Source: Sphingobacterium lumbrici
GTDB lineage: Bacteria; Bacteroidota; Bacteroidia; Sphingobacteriales; Sphingobacteriaceae
DNA length: 64,000 bases
Assembly (NCBI RefSeq): GCF_006476045.1
Contig: NZ_SRZY01000029.1
Coordinates: forward strand, 124,001-188,000
Direction: 5' to 3'
Shown here: in pieces, positions 53,675 through 62,858 of the stretch
How positions within the stretch are numbered: the stretch's first letter is position 1
How the letters are laid out: every line of letters starts with the position of its first letter
Program-made: the position numbers and the translations under genes
Notes under the pieces: model-generated
Database searches by the model: none
What the model was told of the DNA's origin: nothing
The model's input: the letters and a program-made list of their open reading frames with translations, nothing else

Positions 53675-55798
53675 CTAGTTAACGGATACAAAATCCATTT
53701 CATTTAAAATCCTTTTACTCCCCGAGAACTCCTCTGTCAGCAGCAGTAGGTAACGGATATCGGCACATATAACACGGTGCAATTCTTTATCAAAGTTAAA
53801 CTCACGTGTCATAGATTCCCAATTGCAATCAAACACCAACCCGATTAGATCTCCCTTGCCGTTTAGCATAGGACTTCCGGAATTCCCACCGGTAACATCC
53901 CCTTCTGTGATAAAACAAACTGGCATCTGTCCGTTAACAGCATAATTTCTAAACTGCTTACCTTCGATGATTTGTGTCAGCTTAGGATGTAGTTCATAAT
54001 CCTTTTTACCCGACTTCGCTTTTACTAACATCTCGTCCATTGCCGTATAATACTTTACTATATTACCTCCGAGACGAAGGTCATCAACCTTGCCGTAAGA
54101 TAGTCGAATAGTCTTATCCGCATCGGGATACCAGGGAGCATCAATATTCTTAGTTGCACTCGTTCTATAACGGCCTACCAAGCCGTTAACGCTGTAGTTA
54201 TTCGGAATAGCTATCTGAAAAACAGCTCGGTGTTTTTCAGACAAGGCTTCTGCAAAAGTGACTGCTACATCCGAACTGATACTATACGAAGGCTTTTTCA
54301 CCCAAGCAATCAGCTTTGCACTATCTGCAAAAATAGATTTTTCATACAGCTCGTCAACAAAGCCGTCGATCGCACGATAGGTTGTCAATCCTTTTTCTAC
54401 AAAAAGCTTAGGCAATTGGTCTACCGACAGGCTATCGATCATTAATTTCATCATTTCTTTAGTAATGTGTCTATCCACATCCATATCAAACCGATTATAA
54501 TACAAAGAGATATTACTCAATAGATTAGATTTGTCAGCAATCGGTCGTTTATCGAGTTCCGTATAAGATTTACCAAAACTAGAAATAAAACGAATTACCT
54601 CACATGCAGCAGTAGCCTCGCCGTAATAGGTCAGTGCACGCATATCGGATGCATTTTCCTGAATAGATTTCTGAATATTATGGTATAGGTCTTGCCTCCT
54701 CTTCAACTCAGCAGCATCGACTGTTCCCTGTAGCCAGGAGGCTTCCACTTGTTCCTTTTTGCGCACCGTTTGTAAGGTATCAATCCAAAAATTCATGCCA
54801 ATTGCATTCTTATAATAATTAGCCATCTCTGCAAATTTCTCCTGATACTGTCTCCGGATAATATCCGATGCCGTCATAGCTTGGCTATAGATATCCATCA
54901 CCTTCTTTCGGGCGATGATCATCGGCGGGTTTAATACGGTTACTTTTTCATTGACCTGAAAAGAAGTTGAATATCTATCCGACATCATAGGGAATCCCAT
55001 CGACATCGTGAAATCACCCTTATAAATTCCATTAGTATCGACCTTAAGCCATTTTTTTGGTTTCAACGGTACTTTATCTACTGTCTGTGATTTACCCGGA
55101 ACATCGGTGTACACCCTGAACAGTGCAAAATCACCACTGTGTCTAGGCCACATCCAATTATCGGTTTCCCCTCCAAATTTAGCGACCGATTTTGGCGCTA
55201 TTCCTACCAAACGGACATCATTATATTGTTCTTGAACATATAAGGTCACTATTTTATGTTCATTATAACTCTTCATCAGAATCCGATTTGGAGCAGGATA
55301 TTGCTTTCGATATTTTGCCTCCAGCTGCTTTTCTGCACTGATTATCTCTTGCTTTGTCGGCTTTTTTGAACACAATGCTGCAAACTCAGCACTGATATCC
55401 AAGATTTTCCTATTGACCGTAACAGATAACCCGGAAGCCGGAAGCTCTTCTTTGTAGTTTGAAGCCCAATATCCGTTGACCCATAGATTGCGCTTGGCAT
55501 TATCCAAATCTTGAATGGCACTGTAGGCACAATGATAATTGGTCAGCAATAAGCCTGTGGAAGATATAAAAGAAGCTGTACAGCCCTTGCCAAACTGAAC
55601 AACAGCCTCAGTAAGTGCTCCGTCTTGCCCTCCTAATTGTTCAAGAGGAATCTCCAATCCCTTTTCCTTTAAATCCTCTGCATTAAACTTCTCCACCATT
55701 GGCAGTAACCACATACCGCCATCGTGTTGGGCAAATACCGAACTATAAAACAAGAAAAGCAATAGCCATAGACCTAGCGTTTTTGAAAATGATCTCAT
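53675..55798 (-). CDS. S46-family dipeptidyl-peptidase (DPP7/DPP11-like)
   Basis: 707 aa from the ATG at 55798, which gives a signal peptide (MRSFSKTLGLWLLLFLFYSS, then VFA-Q); a start at 55831 adds 11 residues. S46 features: N-terminal HDGGMWLLPM, the catalytic His in LLLTNYHCAYSAIQ, DNWMWPRHSGDFALFRVYTD with the catalytic Asp, and the Ser in GDVTGGNSGSPMLNGKGDL. The family removes dipeptides from the N-terminus of peptides in the periplasm. The residue 18 after the catalytic Ser, which sets P1 preference in P. gingivalis enzymes (Gly in DPP7, Arg in DPP11), is Cys here (FDCNWE; codon at 53825-53827). Lies between two TlpA-like genes. Confidence 0.95.
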   Translation of the reverse strand: MRSFSKTLGLWLLLFLFYSSVFAQHDGGMWLLPMVEKFNAEDLKEKGLEIPLEQLGGQDGALTEAVVQFGKGCTASFISSTGLLLTNYHCAYSAIQDLDNAKRNLWVNGYWASNYKEELPASGLSVTVNRKILDISAEFAALCSKKPTKQEIISAEKQLEAKYRKQYPAPNRILMKSYNEHKIVTLYVQEQYNDVRLVGIAPKSVAKFGGETDNWMWPRHSGDFALFRVYTDVPGKSQTVDKVPLKPKKWLKVDTNGIYKGDFTMSMGFPMMSDRYSTSFQVNEKVTVLNPPMIIARKKVMDIYSQAMTASDIIRRQYQEKFAEMANYYKNAIGMNFWIDTLQTVRKKEQVEASWLQGTVDAAELKRRQDLYHNIQKSIQENASDMRALTYYGEATAACEVIRFISSFGKSYTELDKRPIADKSNLLSNISLYYNRFDMDVDRHITKEMMKLMIDSLSVDQLPKLFVEKGLTTYRAIDGFVDELYEKSIFADSAKLIAWVKKPSYSISSDVAVTFAEALSEKHRAVFQIAIPNNYSVNGLVGRYRTSATKNIDAPWYPDADKTIRLSYGKVDDLRLGGNIVKYYTAMDEMLVKAKSGKKDYELHPKLTQIIEGKQFRNYAVNGQMPVCFITEGDVTGGNSGSPMLNGKGDLIGLVFDCNWESMTREFNFDKELHRVICADIRYLLLLTEEFSGSKRILNEMDFVSVN

Positions 55799-55861
55799 AA
55801 ATAAAAATCTGAATAACTGATTTGAATGCAATTAAATTGGGATTATGGGTATATAAGCCAA

Positions 55862-55900
55862 TTAATTAGGTGGCGTATACACCATAATCCACCTAATTAA
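55862..55900 (-). terminator. Hairpin between the TlpA-like and S46 genes
   Basis: TTAATTAGGTGG (55862-55873) pairs perfectly with CCACCTAATTAA (55889-55900), 15-nt loop. No T-run on the minus strand, so an attenuator or mRNA-stabilising stem inside the operon is as likely as a terminator. Confidence 0.5.
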
Positions 55901-55905
55901 AGCCT

Positions 55906-57006
55906 CTACTTTATAAATATCTCGGACAGCAATTTATTTAACTCTTCACCACGGATATTGTCACCTATTACTTTTCCTTGAGGGTCGATAACCCAAATTG
56001 CGGGTAGACCATCAATGCCATATTTCTGAGCAACTGGCGATAACTTGCCTACTTTTAAATCTGAAGCATTGTTCCATACTAAGCCATCGGTCTGTATCGC
56101 TTTATTCCAAGCTTTAATATCAGCATCTAATGAAAAGGAAATAAACTCTAAACCTAGTGAATGATACTTTTCGTACAACTCCTTAGTATGTTTATTCTCT
56201 GCTCTACAAGGCACACACCACGATGCCCAGAAGTCTAACAAGACATATTTACCTTTGAAATCCGCTAACGAAATTACTGTTTTACCGTCTTCGCGAACAG
56301 ATGTAAAATCAGGAGCTTCCATTCCTACCGATACCTTGCGAAGGATATTATAGCGTTCTTTCATCTCTTGGAAATAGTGGTGCTCCGCAAAATACGGTTC
56401 AAACTGGGTTAAAAGAGACGCTATCTCCTCATGATTCAACATAGGAAGTGGCATTTTTGCCAAATACAATGCCACCACTGAGTTCGGAAAATTCATAACC
56501 AAAGAATCTACATAGTGTTTTTGTAGTAGATCTAGTTGTTTATGTCGTTCTATTTTATCTTCCCTAGATATATCTTTACTCATGTTGAGCATATTACGGT
56601 CTTTGGTCCAATACATCATCTGATCCCTATACGTATTCCATCGCTCATTTTCCACTGTACCTTTTACTTGGACCGCATATATATTGCTTATATCTCCGTT
56701 AATCCGGATGTTTCCCGGCTCAGAAATAAAAGAAAAAAATCCCCTCATACTACTGAAACGAACATCCAACACTTTACCTTTCTCTTCACTAGGAACAACG
56801 AATGTAAATTCCCCCTGGTCATTAAACTTAGCCGTAGCAACAGTATCTACCGTAAATTCGCCTGTTTTTTTCAACACATAAAGATTTGCTTTACTATCTA
56901 CACCGATAATCTTACCTTTTACAATACATTGCTTCTCTACAGCGTATGTTGCATTGACGTCTAAAAATCCACATACTATTACTACAATAATTGCTAACCT
57001 ATTCAT
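55906..57006 (-). CDS. TlpA/AhpC-type thioredoxin-like protein (second copy)
   Basis: 366 aa from the ATG at 57006. A signal segment ([20 protein letters not shown]) precedes a DUF4369-like β-domain ([20 protein letters not shown]), a helical middle ([20 protein letters not shown]), and the thioredoxin domain ([40 protein letters not shown]). The active site is WCVPC, different from the WCGPC of its partner two genes downstream, which suggests a different redox potential. The same three-part build shows the two are paralogues, though clearly diverged. Confidence 0.92.
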   Translation of the reverse strand: MNRLAIIVVIVCGFLDVNATYAVEKQCIVKGKIIGVDSKANLYVLKKTGEFTVDTVATAKFNDQGEFTFVVPSEEKGKVLDVRFSSMRGFFSFISEPGNIRINGDISNIYAVQVKGTVENERWNTYRDQMMYWTKDRNMLNMSKDISREDKIERHKQLDLLQKHYVDSLVMNFPNSVVALYLAKMPLPMLNHEEIASLLTQFEPYFAEHHYFQEMKERYNILRKVSVGMEAPDFTSVREDGKTVISLADFKGKYVLLDFWASWCVPCRAENKHTKELYEKYHSLGLEFISFSLDADIKAWNKAIQTDGLVWNNASDLKVGKLSPVAQKYGIDGLPAIWVIDPQGKVIGDNIRGEELNKLLSEIFIK

Positions 57007-57045
57007 ATTTATCATTTTGCTTTTTAATTTATTTTGCGCTATACT

Positions 57046-57358
57046 CTATAGCTCCGATTTTACCGAAGCGGTGTATAGTTTATTCTTATCACCGATAATC
57101 TTTACATTTCCTTTTCCGCAGTAAAGTAAACACTATTTCGAATACCTTTAATTTTAAACTCGTACAGTTCATTTGATGATAACCGCTTTATCTACATTTG
57201 TTTCTGGTTTTAGAAATACACGTAACAGACATTTTCGTTTCTTTTACTATTCCGCTGATATTGCCGACCGTACAAATATTGTCTTCTGCAAAGCTATGGT
57301 AATTAGACCACAAATAGCAGCGAAAAGTAACTTTGGCGTATTGATTTTCATCAGCATG
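57046..57358 (-). pseudogene. Decayed coding-like stretch in the 555-bp gap upstream of the TlpA-like gene
   Basis: No intact gene fits 57007-57561, but protein-like pieces occur on the minus strand: a 34-codon ORF with a signal-like start (57351-57247, MKINTPKLLFAAICGLITIA), an overlapping 56-codon open frame without a start (57358-57188, QYAKVTFRCYLWSNYHSF), and 57191-57046, where NELYEFKIKGIRNSVYFTAE joins by one frameshift to GNVKIIGDKNKLYTASVKSE and a stop. Further up, 57473-57390 gives another broken pair. It may be a decayed small secreted-protein gene (the first piece recalls NVEALT-type leaders), or these frames may be chance. Confidence 0.35.
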
Positions 57359-57561
57359 CTATGAAGCCATCATGAGCAATATTTTTCACTCTTTGCTTAC
57401 TTTTTCATAGTGTTCAAGAACTCGCAAGCTCAGTTCATCACTGTTAGGAAGCCTTTAGGCGGCTTAACTGTTATTTCACAATGATATAATTTAAAGAGAC
57501 GGGAGGTTATTTATTACCGGCCAACAATTAATTATACATCAAATTGCCCCATAACGTTGTT

Positions 57562-58680
57562 TTATAGTTTCTCGGTCACTAAAGCGTTGATCATGGTATT
57601 ATTCCAAGTATGGAGGTTTTGAAGAAAATAAGCTTCGGTTTTAGCAAAATACGAATAATTGGAAAATGTTCTGCCTCGATCCCAGGTAGCATCAAAGTAA
57701 AAATACCCCCCGTTATAGTTTGCCATGCTCCAAGCATGACCAATTGGGGTTGCACCTGCACTCCCTCCAACATTATAGCACTGAACTCCTGCAGCATTTG
57801 CCAACATATAAAAAGCCCAAGAGAAGCCACCACAAACAGCCAATTTATTTTTAAAAACACCAAGAGCAGTTTGCGAATCAAAATTCAAGTTAGGGGTGTT
57901 GTAACTAAAATCGTATAAAGCGGGGGTTACATAGTTATAAACCGCTGTTAGCTTTTGATCATTTGTCATACCTGGGGTGATGATACGGGCCAAAATATGA
58001 TTAACAGAATCTTTAATTGCATTGATTCTTGAAATACAATCGTTCATACCGGTTGGTGCACCCGGCAATCCCATTGGTGCGGGGGCAGATTTAACGGTAG
58101 TTGCATCGGCGTTAAAAGAATGAACAATATAGCCATAGCCACATTGGTTTCCCAACACAAGTTGCATGGTATTAAAATCGAGGTTTTTATTGGTGATGGC
58201 AATAGGAATATCTTGTCCAAGAGGGGAGCTTGATACTGCAGTAATGAGATCATTGTAGCTATTGACTTTTTTTGTGCTTGTAGGTACTGTATTTGGATCA
58301 ATACCTAGCTTATACGGCATATATTTTATATCACACTTTAAAACTTTTGCGTTTTTATTATAAATAGACACCACCTGATAAGCATATTTTAAAGAAGCAT
58401 CATTATTTATTACATTATTATAGGCATTACTGGCAGTAATCTCTATTTGATTATCGGCCACATTCATAGCAGACATATCAAAATAAACAGTATTTGTAAA
58501 TGCTTTTATAGCAATTGTTAACAAACCTGACATTTCCGTTAAGTTTTTTGGCTTAGGGTAATTATTACTCACGGGCGGAGCGGGCTTCGAATCATCGATT
58601 GGATTGTCTGATTTTGAACAACCTGAAATAGCTAGTGCCACAACAATAGCCAATGCTGATATTGTTTTTGTTAGTTTCAT
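57562..58680 (-). CDS. Transglutaminase-like lipoprotein
   Basis: 372 aa. Lipoprotein signal MKLTKTISALAIVVALAISG then C21 (lipobox AISGC). After a Pro-rich linker and a β-rich region, a transglutaminase-core fold lies at about 225-345 with a full triad: Cys283 in KLAVCGGFSWAFYMLANAAG, His315 in ATPIGHAWSMANYNG, Asp330 in YFYFDATWDRG. Bacterial members act as proteases, peptide ligases or amidases, mostly on peptides. Its place within a SusCD operon with a dipeptidyl-peptidase suggests action on captured peptides or proteins at the cell surface, but this is inference. Confidence 0.88.
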   Translation of the reverse strand: MKLTKTISALAIVVALAISGCSKSDNPIDDSKPAPPVSNNYPKPKNLTEMSGLLTIAIKAFTNTVYFDMSAMNVADNQIEITASNAYNNVINNDASLKYAYQVVSIYNKNAKVLKCDIKYMPYKLGIDPNTVPTSTKKVNSYNDLITAVSSSPLGQDIPIAITNKNLDFNTMQLVLGNQCGYGYIVHSFNADATTVKSAPAPMGLPGAPTGMNDCISRINAIKDSVNHILARIITPGMTNDQKLTAVYNYVTPALYDFSYNTPNLNFDSQTALGVFKNKLAVCGGFSWAFYMLANAAGVQCYNVGGSAGATPIGHAWSMANYNGGYFYFDATWDRGRTFSNYSYFAKTEAYFLQNLHTWNNTMINALVTEKL

Positions 58681-58728
58681 TACAGCGGTTTTTATTTAAT
58701 AAAACGATTTGTTAAGTACTGTTTATTA

Positions 58729-58761
58729 TTTGCAATCGTCAGACTAGCTAACGATTGCAAA
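58729..58761 (-). terminator. Hairpin between the PKD-like and transglutaminase-like genes
   Basis: TTTGCAATCGT (58729-58739) pairs perfectly with ACGATTGCAAA (58751-58761), 11-nt loop; no clear T-run on the minus strand. Probably a partial terminator or processing stem that grades expression within the operon. Confidence 0.5.
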
Positions 58762-58794
58762 AATTAGTTTTTCATTTGTACTACCCTACCAGCA

Positions 58795-60438
58795 CTAAAA
58801 CGGTTTATAATTCATTGCTGAAATTTTTCCAGAAATACCCGTATATGATTTCACATCACCAATTATTGTTCCATTAATGCCATTAATAGGAATTTGCAAT
58901 AAGGTGCTGTTAGTTCCATCGAAAAGGGCTACATACAAAAGTTGCCCATCGTTAAGATGACCATTTACCTTGAACACCTGCATACAAGTGATCTCATTAC
59001 CGGGATAGTTGGTATTAATATCGTAATAAAGATTAGCTGTTTGGTAATCGTTGCTCATATAAACTTTTTTGTCGGTAGCATAATACATGATGTTACCTTT
59101 GTTACCGAACGCAAAATATTGGGCATCATCGATATCCTGTGCAAGGCTTATATCTTTAACGGCAATTCCCCTCAAATTGCTCGTAAGGATAAGAGAACGG
59201 GTCATATCACTAGGGAAGTTAGGGTCTGGAAGTCTTCCCAGGTCAACTATATATACTTTTCTTGTACCCACTTTCGCCGAAATCGGATTTGTGAAGTTCA
59301 CATCCGACATGACACAATACCAATACCTTGAGAAGTATGGAGAAAGCAGGCTAGGACTGTACCCTTGTTCGCCATATACCATCCATTTACCGGCAGCACT
59401 TAGGCTAAAACCACCTACAGGAGCAACACCTGAAAATAAACTTATCGTGTTGTCATTTCTAGCAGCCAAAAAACGTCGTGCATTTTGATCATAAAATACA
59501 CCTGCGTTGGCGGCATTATTGGCACTTACTTTATCAAAATCAATCGCAAAATAAGGCGTTGCGACATAAGTGCTCGGATTTACTGAATTACCTAGAAAAT
59601 TCTTTACACCAAAAGGCTTAAATCCTACTGGATTACTTTGTCCCTGCGTATATACACCTCCATCGTTAATCAAAAATTCAGTTGCACCAATCGATCCATA
59701 TCCCTGAACATTGGCAGGAGGAGTAACACTAAACAAGGTGTTATAAGAATCTGTAATATTCAGTGCACCAAAGTCCGTCCTATACCCTCCATTCGGATGT
59801 GTAAATACGTAAACTTTACTATCTGCTCCATTGGCACCATGATTTTTAAAGGCTATAGACCGAGCAGTACCTTCTATTTTCTTTCCGTTTACTATAGAAA
59901 AAATATTTCTTTGTATCGAATCTACACTTTCAGGCAGTAAAGTGTTTACTTTGCTGTTTACCAACGTACTAACATCACAGGAATTAGCATCGCCATGCAA
60001 CAACATAAGGCCAGACAAAGCATAAGAACTTACAGTGAGCGGGGTATTAATTATTTGTGCTACATTTCCATTGGCCGGATCAAAAACATGTAACCTTAAG
60101 ATATACGGTCCCGGACTGAAAGGAATATTTACTGACAAGTTTTGTGCTGTGCTCAAAACAGTGTCCAAATACTTCCCGGTAAAAGGATCAGGAGCATATT
60201 CAACTTTTGTTAAACGCCATTCGTAGGTCAATTTTGTGGGGTCAATTCCCGACTTAAATACCGGGGTAATAGCAAATATTTCATTTTGCCTGGTAACCAT
60301 TTGTTTCGCAAATGTCGACGTATCAACAAATGCGGTATTCAGGTTTTTATACTTGTAATTATCCATCTTCTCCTTTTGACAGGAAATAAATACAAGGGCT
60401 GAAAAACAAAATAATATAATTGAATTAAAAATTTTCAT
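58795..60438 (-). CDS. PKD-like family lipoprotein
   Basis: 547 aa. Lipoprotein signal (NSIILFCFSALVFIS then CQKEK). Residues about 55-140 form PKD-like β-sandwiches (PTKLTYEWRLTKVEYAPDPF; PGPYILRLHVFDPANGNVAQ). The rest is a β-rich region with bladed repeats (YIVDLGRLPDPNFPSDMTRS; NIMYYATDKKVYMSND). This family regularly follows DUF4843 and SusD genes in Sphingobacteriaceae. It probably serves as a surface-exposed binding protein of the SusCD complex. Confidence 0.88.
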   Translation of the reverse strand: MKIFNSIILFCFSALVFISCQKEKMDNYKYKNLNTAFVDTSTFAKQMVTRQNEIFAITPVFKSGIDPTKLTYEWRLTKVEYAPDPFTGKYLDTVLSTAQNLSVNIPFSPGPYILRLHVFDPANGNVAQIINTPLTVSSYALSGLMLLHGDANSCDVSTLVNSKVNTLLPESVDSIQRNIFSIVNGKKIEGTARSIAFKNHGANGADSKVYVFTHPNGGYRTDFGALNITDSYNTLFSVTPPANVQGYGSIGATEFLINDGGVYTQGQSNPVGFKPFGVKNFLGNSVNPSTYVATPYFAIDFDKVSANNAANAGVFYDQNARRFLAARNDNTISLFSGVAPVGGFSLSAAGKWMVYGEQGYSPSLLSPYFSRYWYCVMSDVNFTNPISAKVGTRKVYIVDLGRLPDPNFPSDMTRSLILTSNLRGIAVKDISLAQDIDDAQYFAFGNKGNIMYYATDKKVYMSNDYQTANLYYDINTNYPGNEITCMQVFKVNGHLNDGQLLYVALFDGTNSTLLQIPINGINGTIIGDVKSYTGISGKISAMNYKPF

Positions 60439-60513
60439 CAGTCTATTTTTTTTAAAATTAAATCCTGTGTTTACTTTTTGAAATTGTGTTCATTTCATGT
60501 GTTTAACTGTCAA

Positions 60514-61260
60514 TTAACCGAGTCCTGGAGCACCAAATACAGAAAAGAATACAGGGGTATTATTCTCATCTTTTAATTGATCGGCAAAGACCTTTCCTCT
60601 GTTATACTCATTTAACGCATTGCGTACTACCTGATTATAATATCCCATTAAGGTAAAATTACTAGGGTCGGGTAATTTGGTAATATTGCAGGCATCGAGA
60701 ATGAATTGAACTCTCACTTGTGAAAAAGATCCAAAGGCCGAAGAATAATTTGAGCTATCCCAATTAGCCGGCTTCATGAATTTATCACCCCAAACAAAAA
60801 CAGCTTGGGTATAATTGTTGTACCCGGCTTTGAAATTTTGGTTTTCTACTACAGAAAGTTGTAATCGTACAGACGAGTTTTTCAGTTCTGCTGTTTTATA
60901 AATAACGATAGGAACTTTTGCTTTAAATGCTCCGGCAGGCACTACTGTATTTACAATCTTAAAATCAATATTTTCTTGAGCTGTAGTACCTTCGGTATCT
61001 ATACGGAAGTCAAATTCTCTATCTCTTGGTTCAGCATTCCCCATAATACAAGCCTCAAACCAAATGGTATCATGGTCGGTAACGGTAGGATTAAAAGGAA
61101 AAGAGTAGATCAAAGAATCGCTTGACAGACTAGGATTAAATTCACCGGGAATACGGAAGTAGATACGTGATTCTTGTTGGTAAGTATCAATATCCTTTTC
61201 TTTGCAGGCATTCAATAGCATAATGCCTGCAATAAATACTAAGTATGTGAATGTTTTCAT
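60514..61260 (-). CDS. DUF4843 lipoprotein
   Basis: 248 aa. Lipobox LLNAC (MKTFTYLVFIAGIMLLNACK), then the DUF4843 pattern SRIYFRIPGEFNPSLSSDSL, IYSFPFNPTVTDHDTIWFEA, REFDFRIDTEGTTAQENIDF and VPAGAFKAKVPIVIYKTAEL. The second half (SSAFGSFSQVRVQFILDACN, YYNQVVRNALNEYNRGK) is the DUF4843 C-terminal part. A probable surface accessory of SusCD with unknown ligand. Confidence 0.9.
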   Translation of the reverse strand: MKTFTYLVFIAGIMLLNACKEKDIDTYQQESRIYFRIPGEFNPSLSSDSLIYSFPFNPTVTDHDTIWFEACIMGNAEPRDREFDFRIDTEGTTAQENIDFKIVNTVVPAGAFKAKVPIVIYKTAELKNSSVRLQLSVVENQNFKAGYNNYTQAVFVWGDKFMKPANWDSSNYSSAFGSFSQVRVQFILDACNITKLPDPSNFTLMGYYNQVVRNALNEYNRGKVFADQLKDENNTPVFFSVFGAPGLG

Positions 61261-61290
61261 TTTTTTAGTTTAATAATATAAAAAATATTG

Positions 61291-62826
61291 CTAATTGTTA
61301 TATTCAATTTCATTATCCGGTTTTGGTAATACCCATAGGGCAGCCGGTAATGAACCATAATTTGCCCATTCTCCTGCAAATGTAGCCGTTGTTGGGAAAT
61401 TAACAGGAACACTCCTGTTTCTTTTAGCATAAAAGAAAAACTGGCCTTCTCCCTGAAATTCTTTCCAATATTCTTTCGTTATTTCTATACGGATGCTGGC
61501 GGCAGGTAAATTGCTTACCAAATCGGTTGTAATACCTCTGTGCTGACGAACTTCGTTCAAATAGCCTATCGCTGTCGGAAAATCAGCCGCTTCATTTAAG
61601 TTTAAAATACATTCGGCAGCAATGTAGTTCATTTCCGAACGGCGAATCAACGGAATCCGTGCTGCAAAATCAGGATTATAGCCCGCAGGTTGGTAATATT
61701 TCTTTAGCACATAATAATTGGATGAAGCATCGGACGCAACGATATTGGGATCGGCAATAATTAGAAATCGGTAATCTGTTGCTCCGGTAGTAACGGTGTG
61801 GGTATTCTCAAATAAACCTTCATAATAATAGGTTACAGATGCCCCTGATGCGATGCGGCCTCTCTTGGTCAACTGCCTATCAGAAGTTGCTCCAGTAAAC
61901 CAATTGTTTGCTATAGTTTGTAAATTGAATACATTTAACGCAAACAGATGTTCTGTAGAAAAGGTAAGGTCTTGCTGCTTATTATCGCTATTGATAAGGT
62001 TTTCAGATTTGATCCATGGAAATATCTGATTGCCAGCCAGCATTACCTCTCTGGCTGCAGCCAAGGCTTTTGAATAATCGTTTTGCCATAAATAAGCTCG
62101 TGCCAGTAATCCCTTTACGGCATAATAATTAAGGCGAAGGTTCCGGTCATTTAAAAATTCATCAGCGGACTTCTTTTGTCCTTTTGTAATCGGATCGCTT
62201 TGCAGGTAGGTCGCCGCATCGGTCAAGTCTTCTGTTATATAATTTAATACTTCCAGCCCGGTAGAACTTGGAGTAATTTTAGTTGACAAGCTTTTTACAT
62301 AAGGAATTGCCGGTTGTTCCAAACTCAACTCATCGTTAGAAGCAAATATTTTAAACAACTCAAGGTGAATAAAAGCCCTTAAAGCAAGTGCTTCTCCCTT
62401 AATGATAGCGTAGTTACTTCCTGTAAACTTATTTTTATCGGCATCGATATGATCCAAAATATTATTAACATTGGCTTGAACGTTGTACAAGCCATTCCAA
62501 AACTGATCTATTCTTGGCTTTACTGTTGGAAATGTATACAAATTCTGGTTATTCCCCGCAGCAAGATCTCTGTATTGAGTTGATGTTTGTTCGTAGAATT
62601 TTGCCAATGCGTCGAAAAAGCCAAAAGATAATTCACGCCCATAAAGAGACTCGGGTGTCAGGAGTGTATAGGCTCCTAATAATGCGTCTTTATATCCCTG
62701 CTCGGTTTCCAGCAACACATCCGATTTTACTTTTGTACGTGGCTGTACATCCAGCCATTTTTCGCAAGATGAGGCAAAAAGTAATATAAATAGTAACAAT
62801 GTAAATGATAATAATCTATTTTTCAT
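61291..62826 (-). CDS. RagB/SusD-family nutrient uptake outer membrane lipoprotein
   Basis: 511 aa. Lipoprotein signal (MKNRLLSFTLLLFILLFASS then C-EKWLDVQPRTKV, the usual CEKxLDxxP start). TPR-like helices of SusD follow (NYAIIKGEALALRAFIHLEL from a longer run; YAVKGLLARAYLWQNDYSKA; IPLIRRSEMNYIAAECILNL, then EAADFPTAIGYLNEVRQHRG). SusD lids the SusC channel and gives substrate specificity. In RagB, the related P. gingivalis protein, the ligand is a peptide. It is 32 bp after susC and 30 bp before the DUF4843 gene. Confidence 0.95.
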   Translation of the reverse strand: MKNRLLSFTLLLFILLFASSCEKWLDVQPRTKVKSDVLLETEQGYKDALLGAYTLLTPESLYGRELSFGFFDALAKFYEQTSTQYRDLAAGNNQNLYTFPTVKPRIDQFWNGLYNVQANVNNILDHIDADKNKFTGSNYAIIKGEALALRAFIHLELFKIFASNDELSLEQPAIPYVKSLSTKITPSSTGLEVLNYITEDLTDAATYLQSDPITKGQKKSADEFLNDRNLRLNYYAVKGLLARAYLWQNDYSKALAAAREVMLAGNQIFPWIKSENLINSDNKQQDLTFSTEHLFALNVFNLQTIANNWFTGATSDRQLTKRGRIASGASVTYYYEGLFENTHTVTTGATDYRFLIIADPNIVASDASSNYYVLKKYYQPAGYNPDFAARIPLIRRSEMNYIAAECILNLNEAADFPTAIGYLNEVRQHRGITTDLVSNLPAASIRIEITKEYWKEFQGEGQFFFYAKRNRSVPVNFPTTATFAGEWANYGSLPAALWVLPKPDNEIEYNN

Positions 62827-62858
62827 GTCCTGTTATGTTAGATTTGTAAAATATTTAG

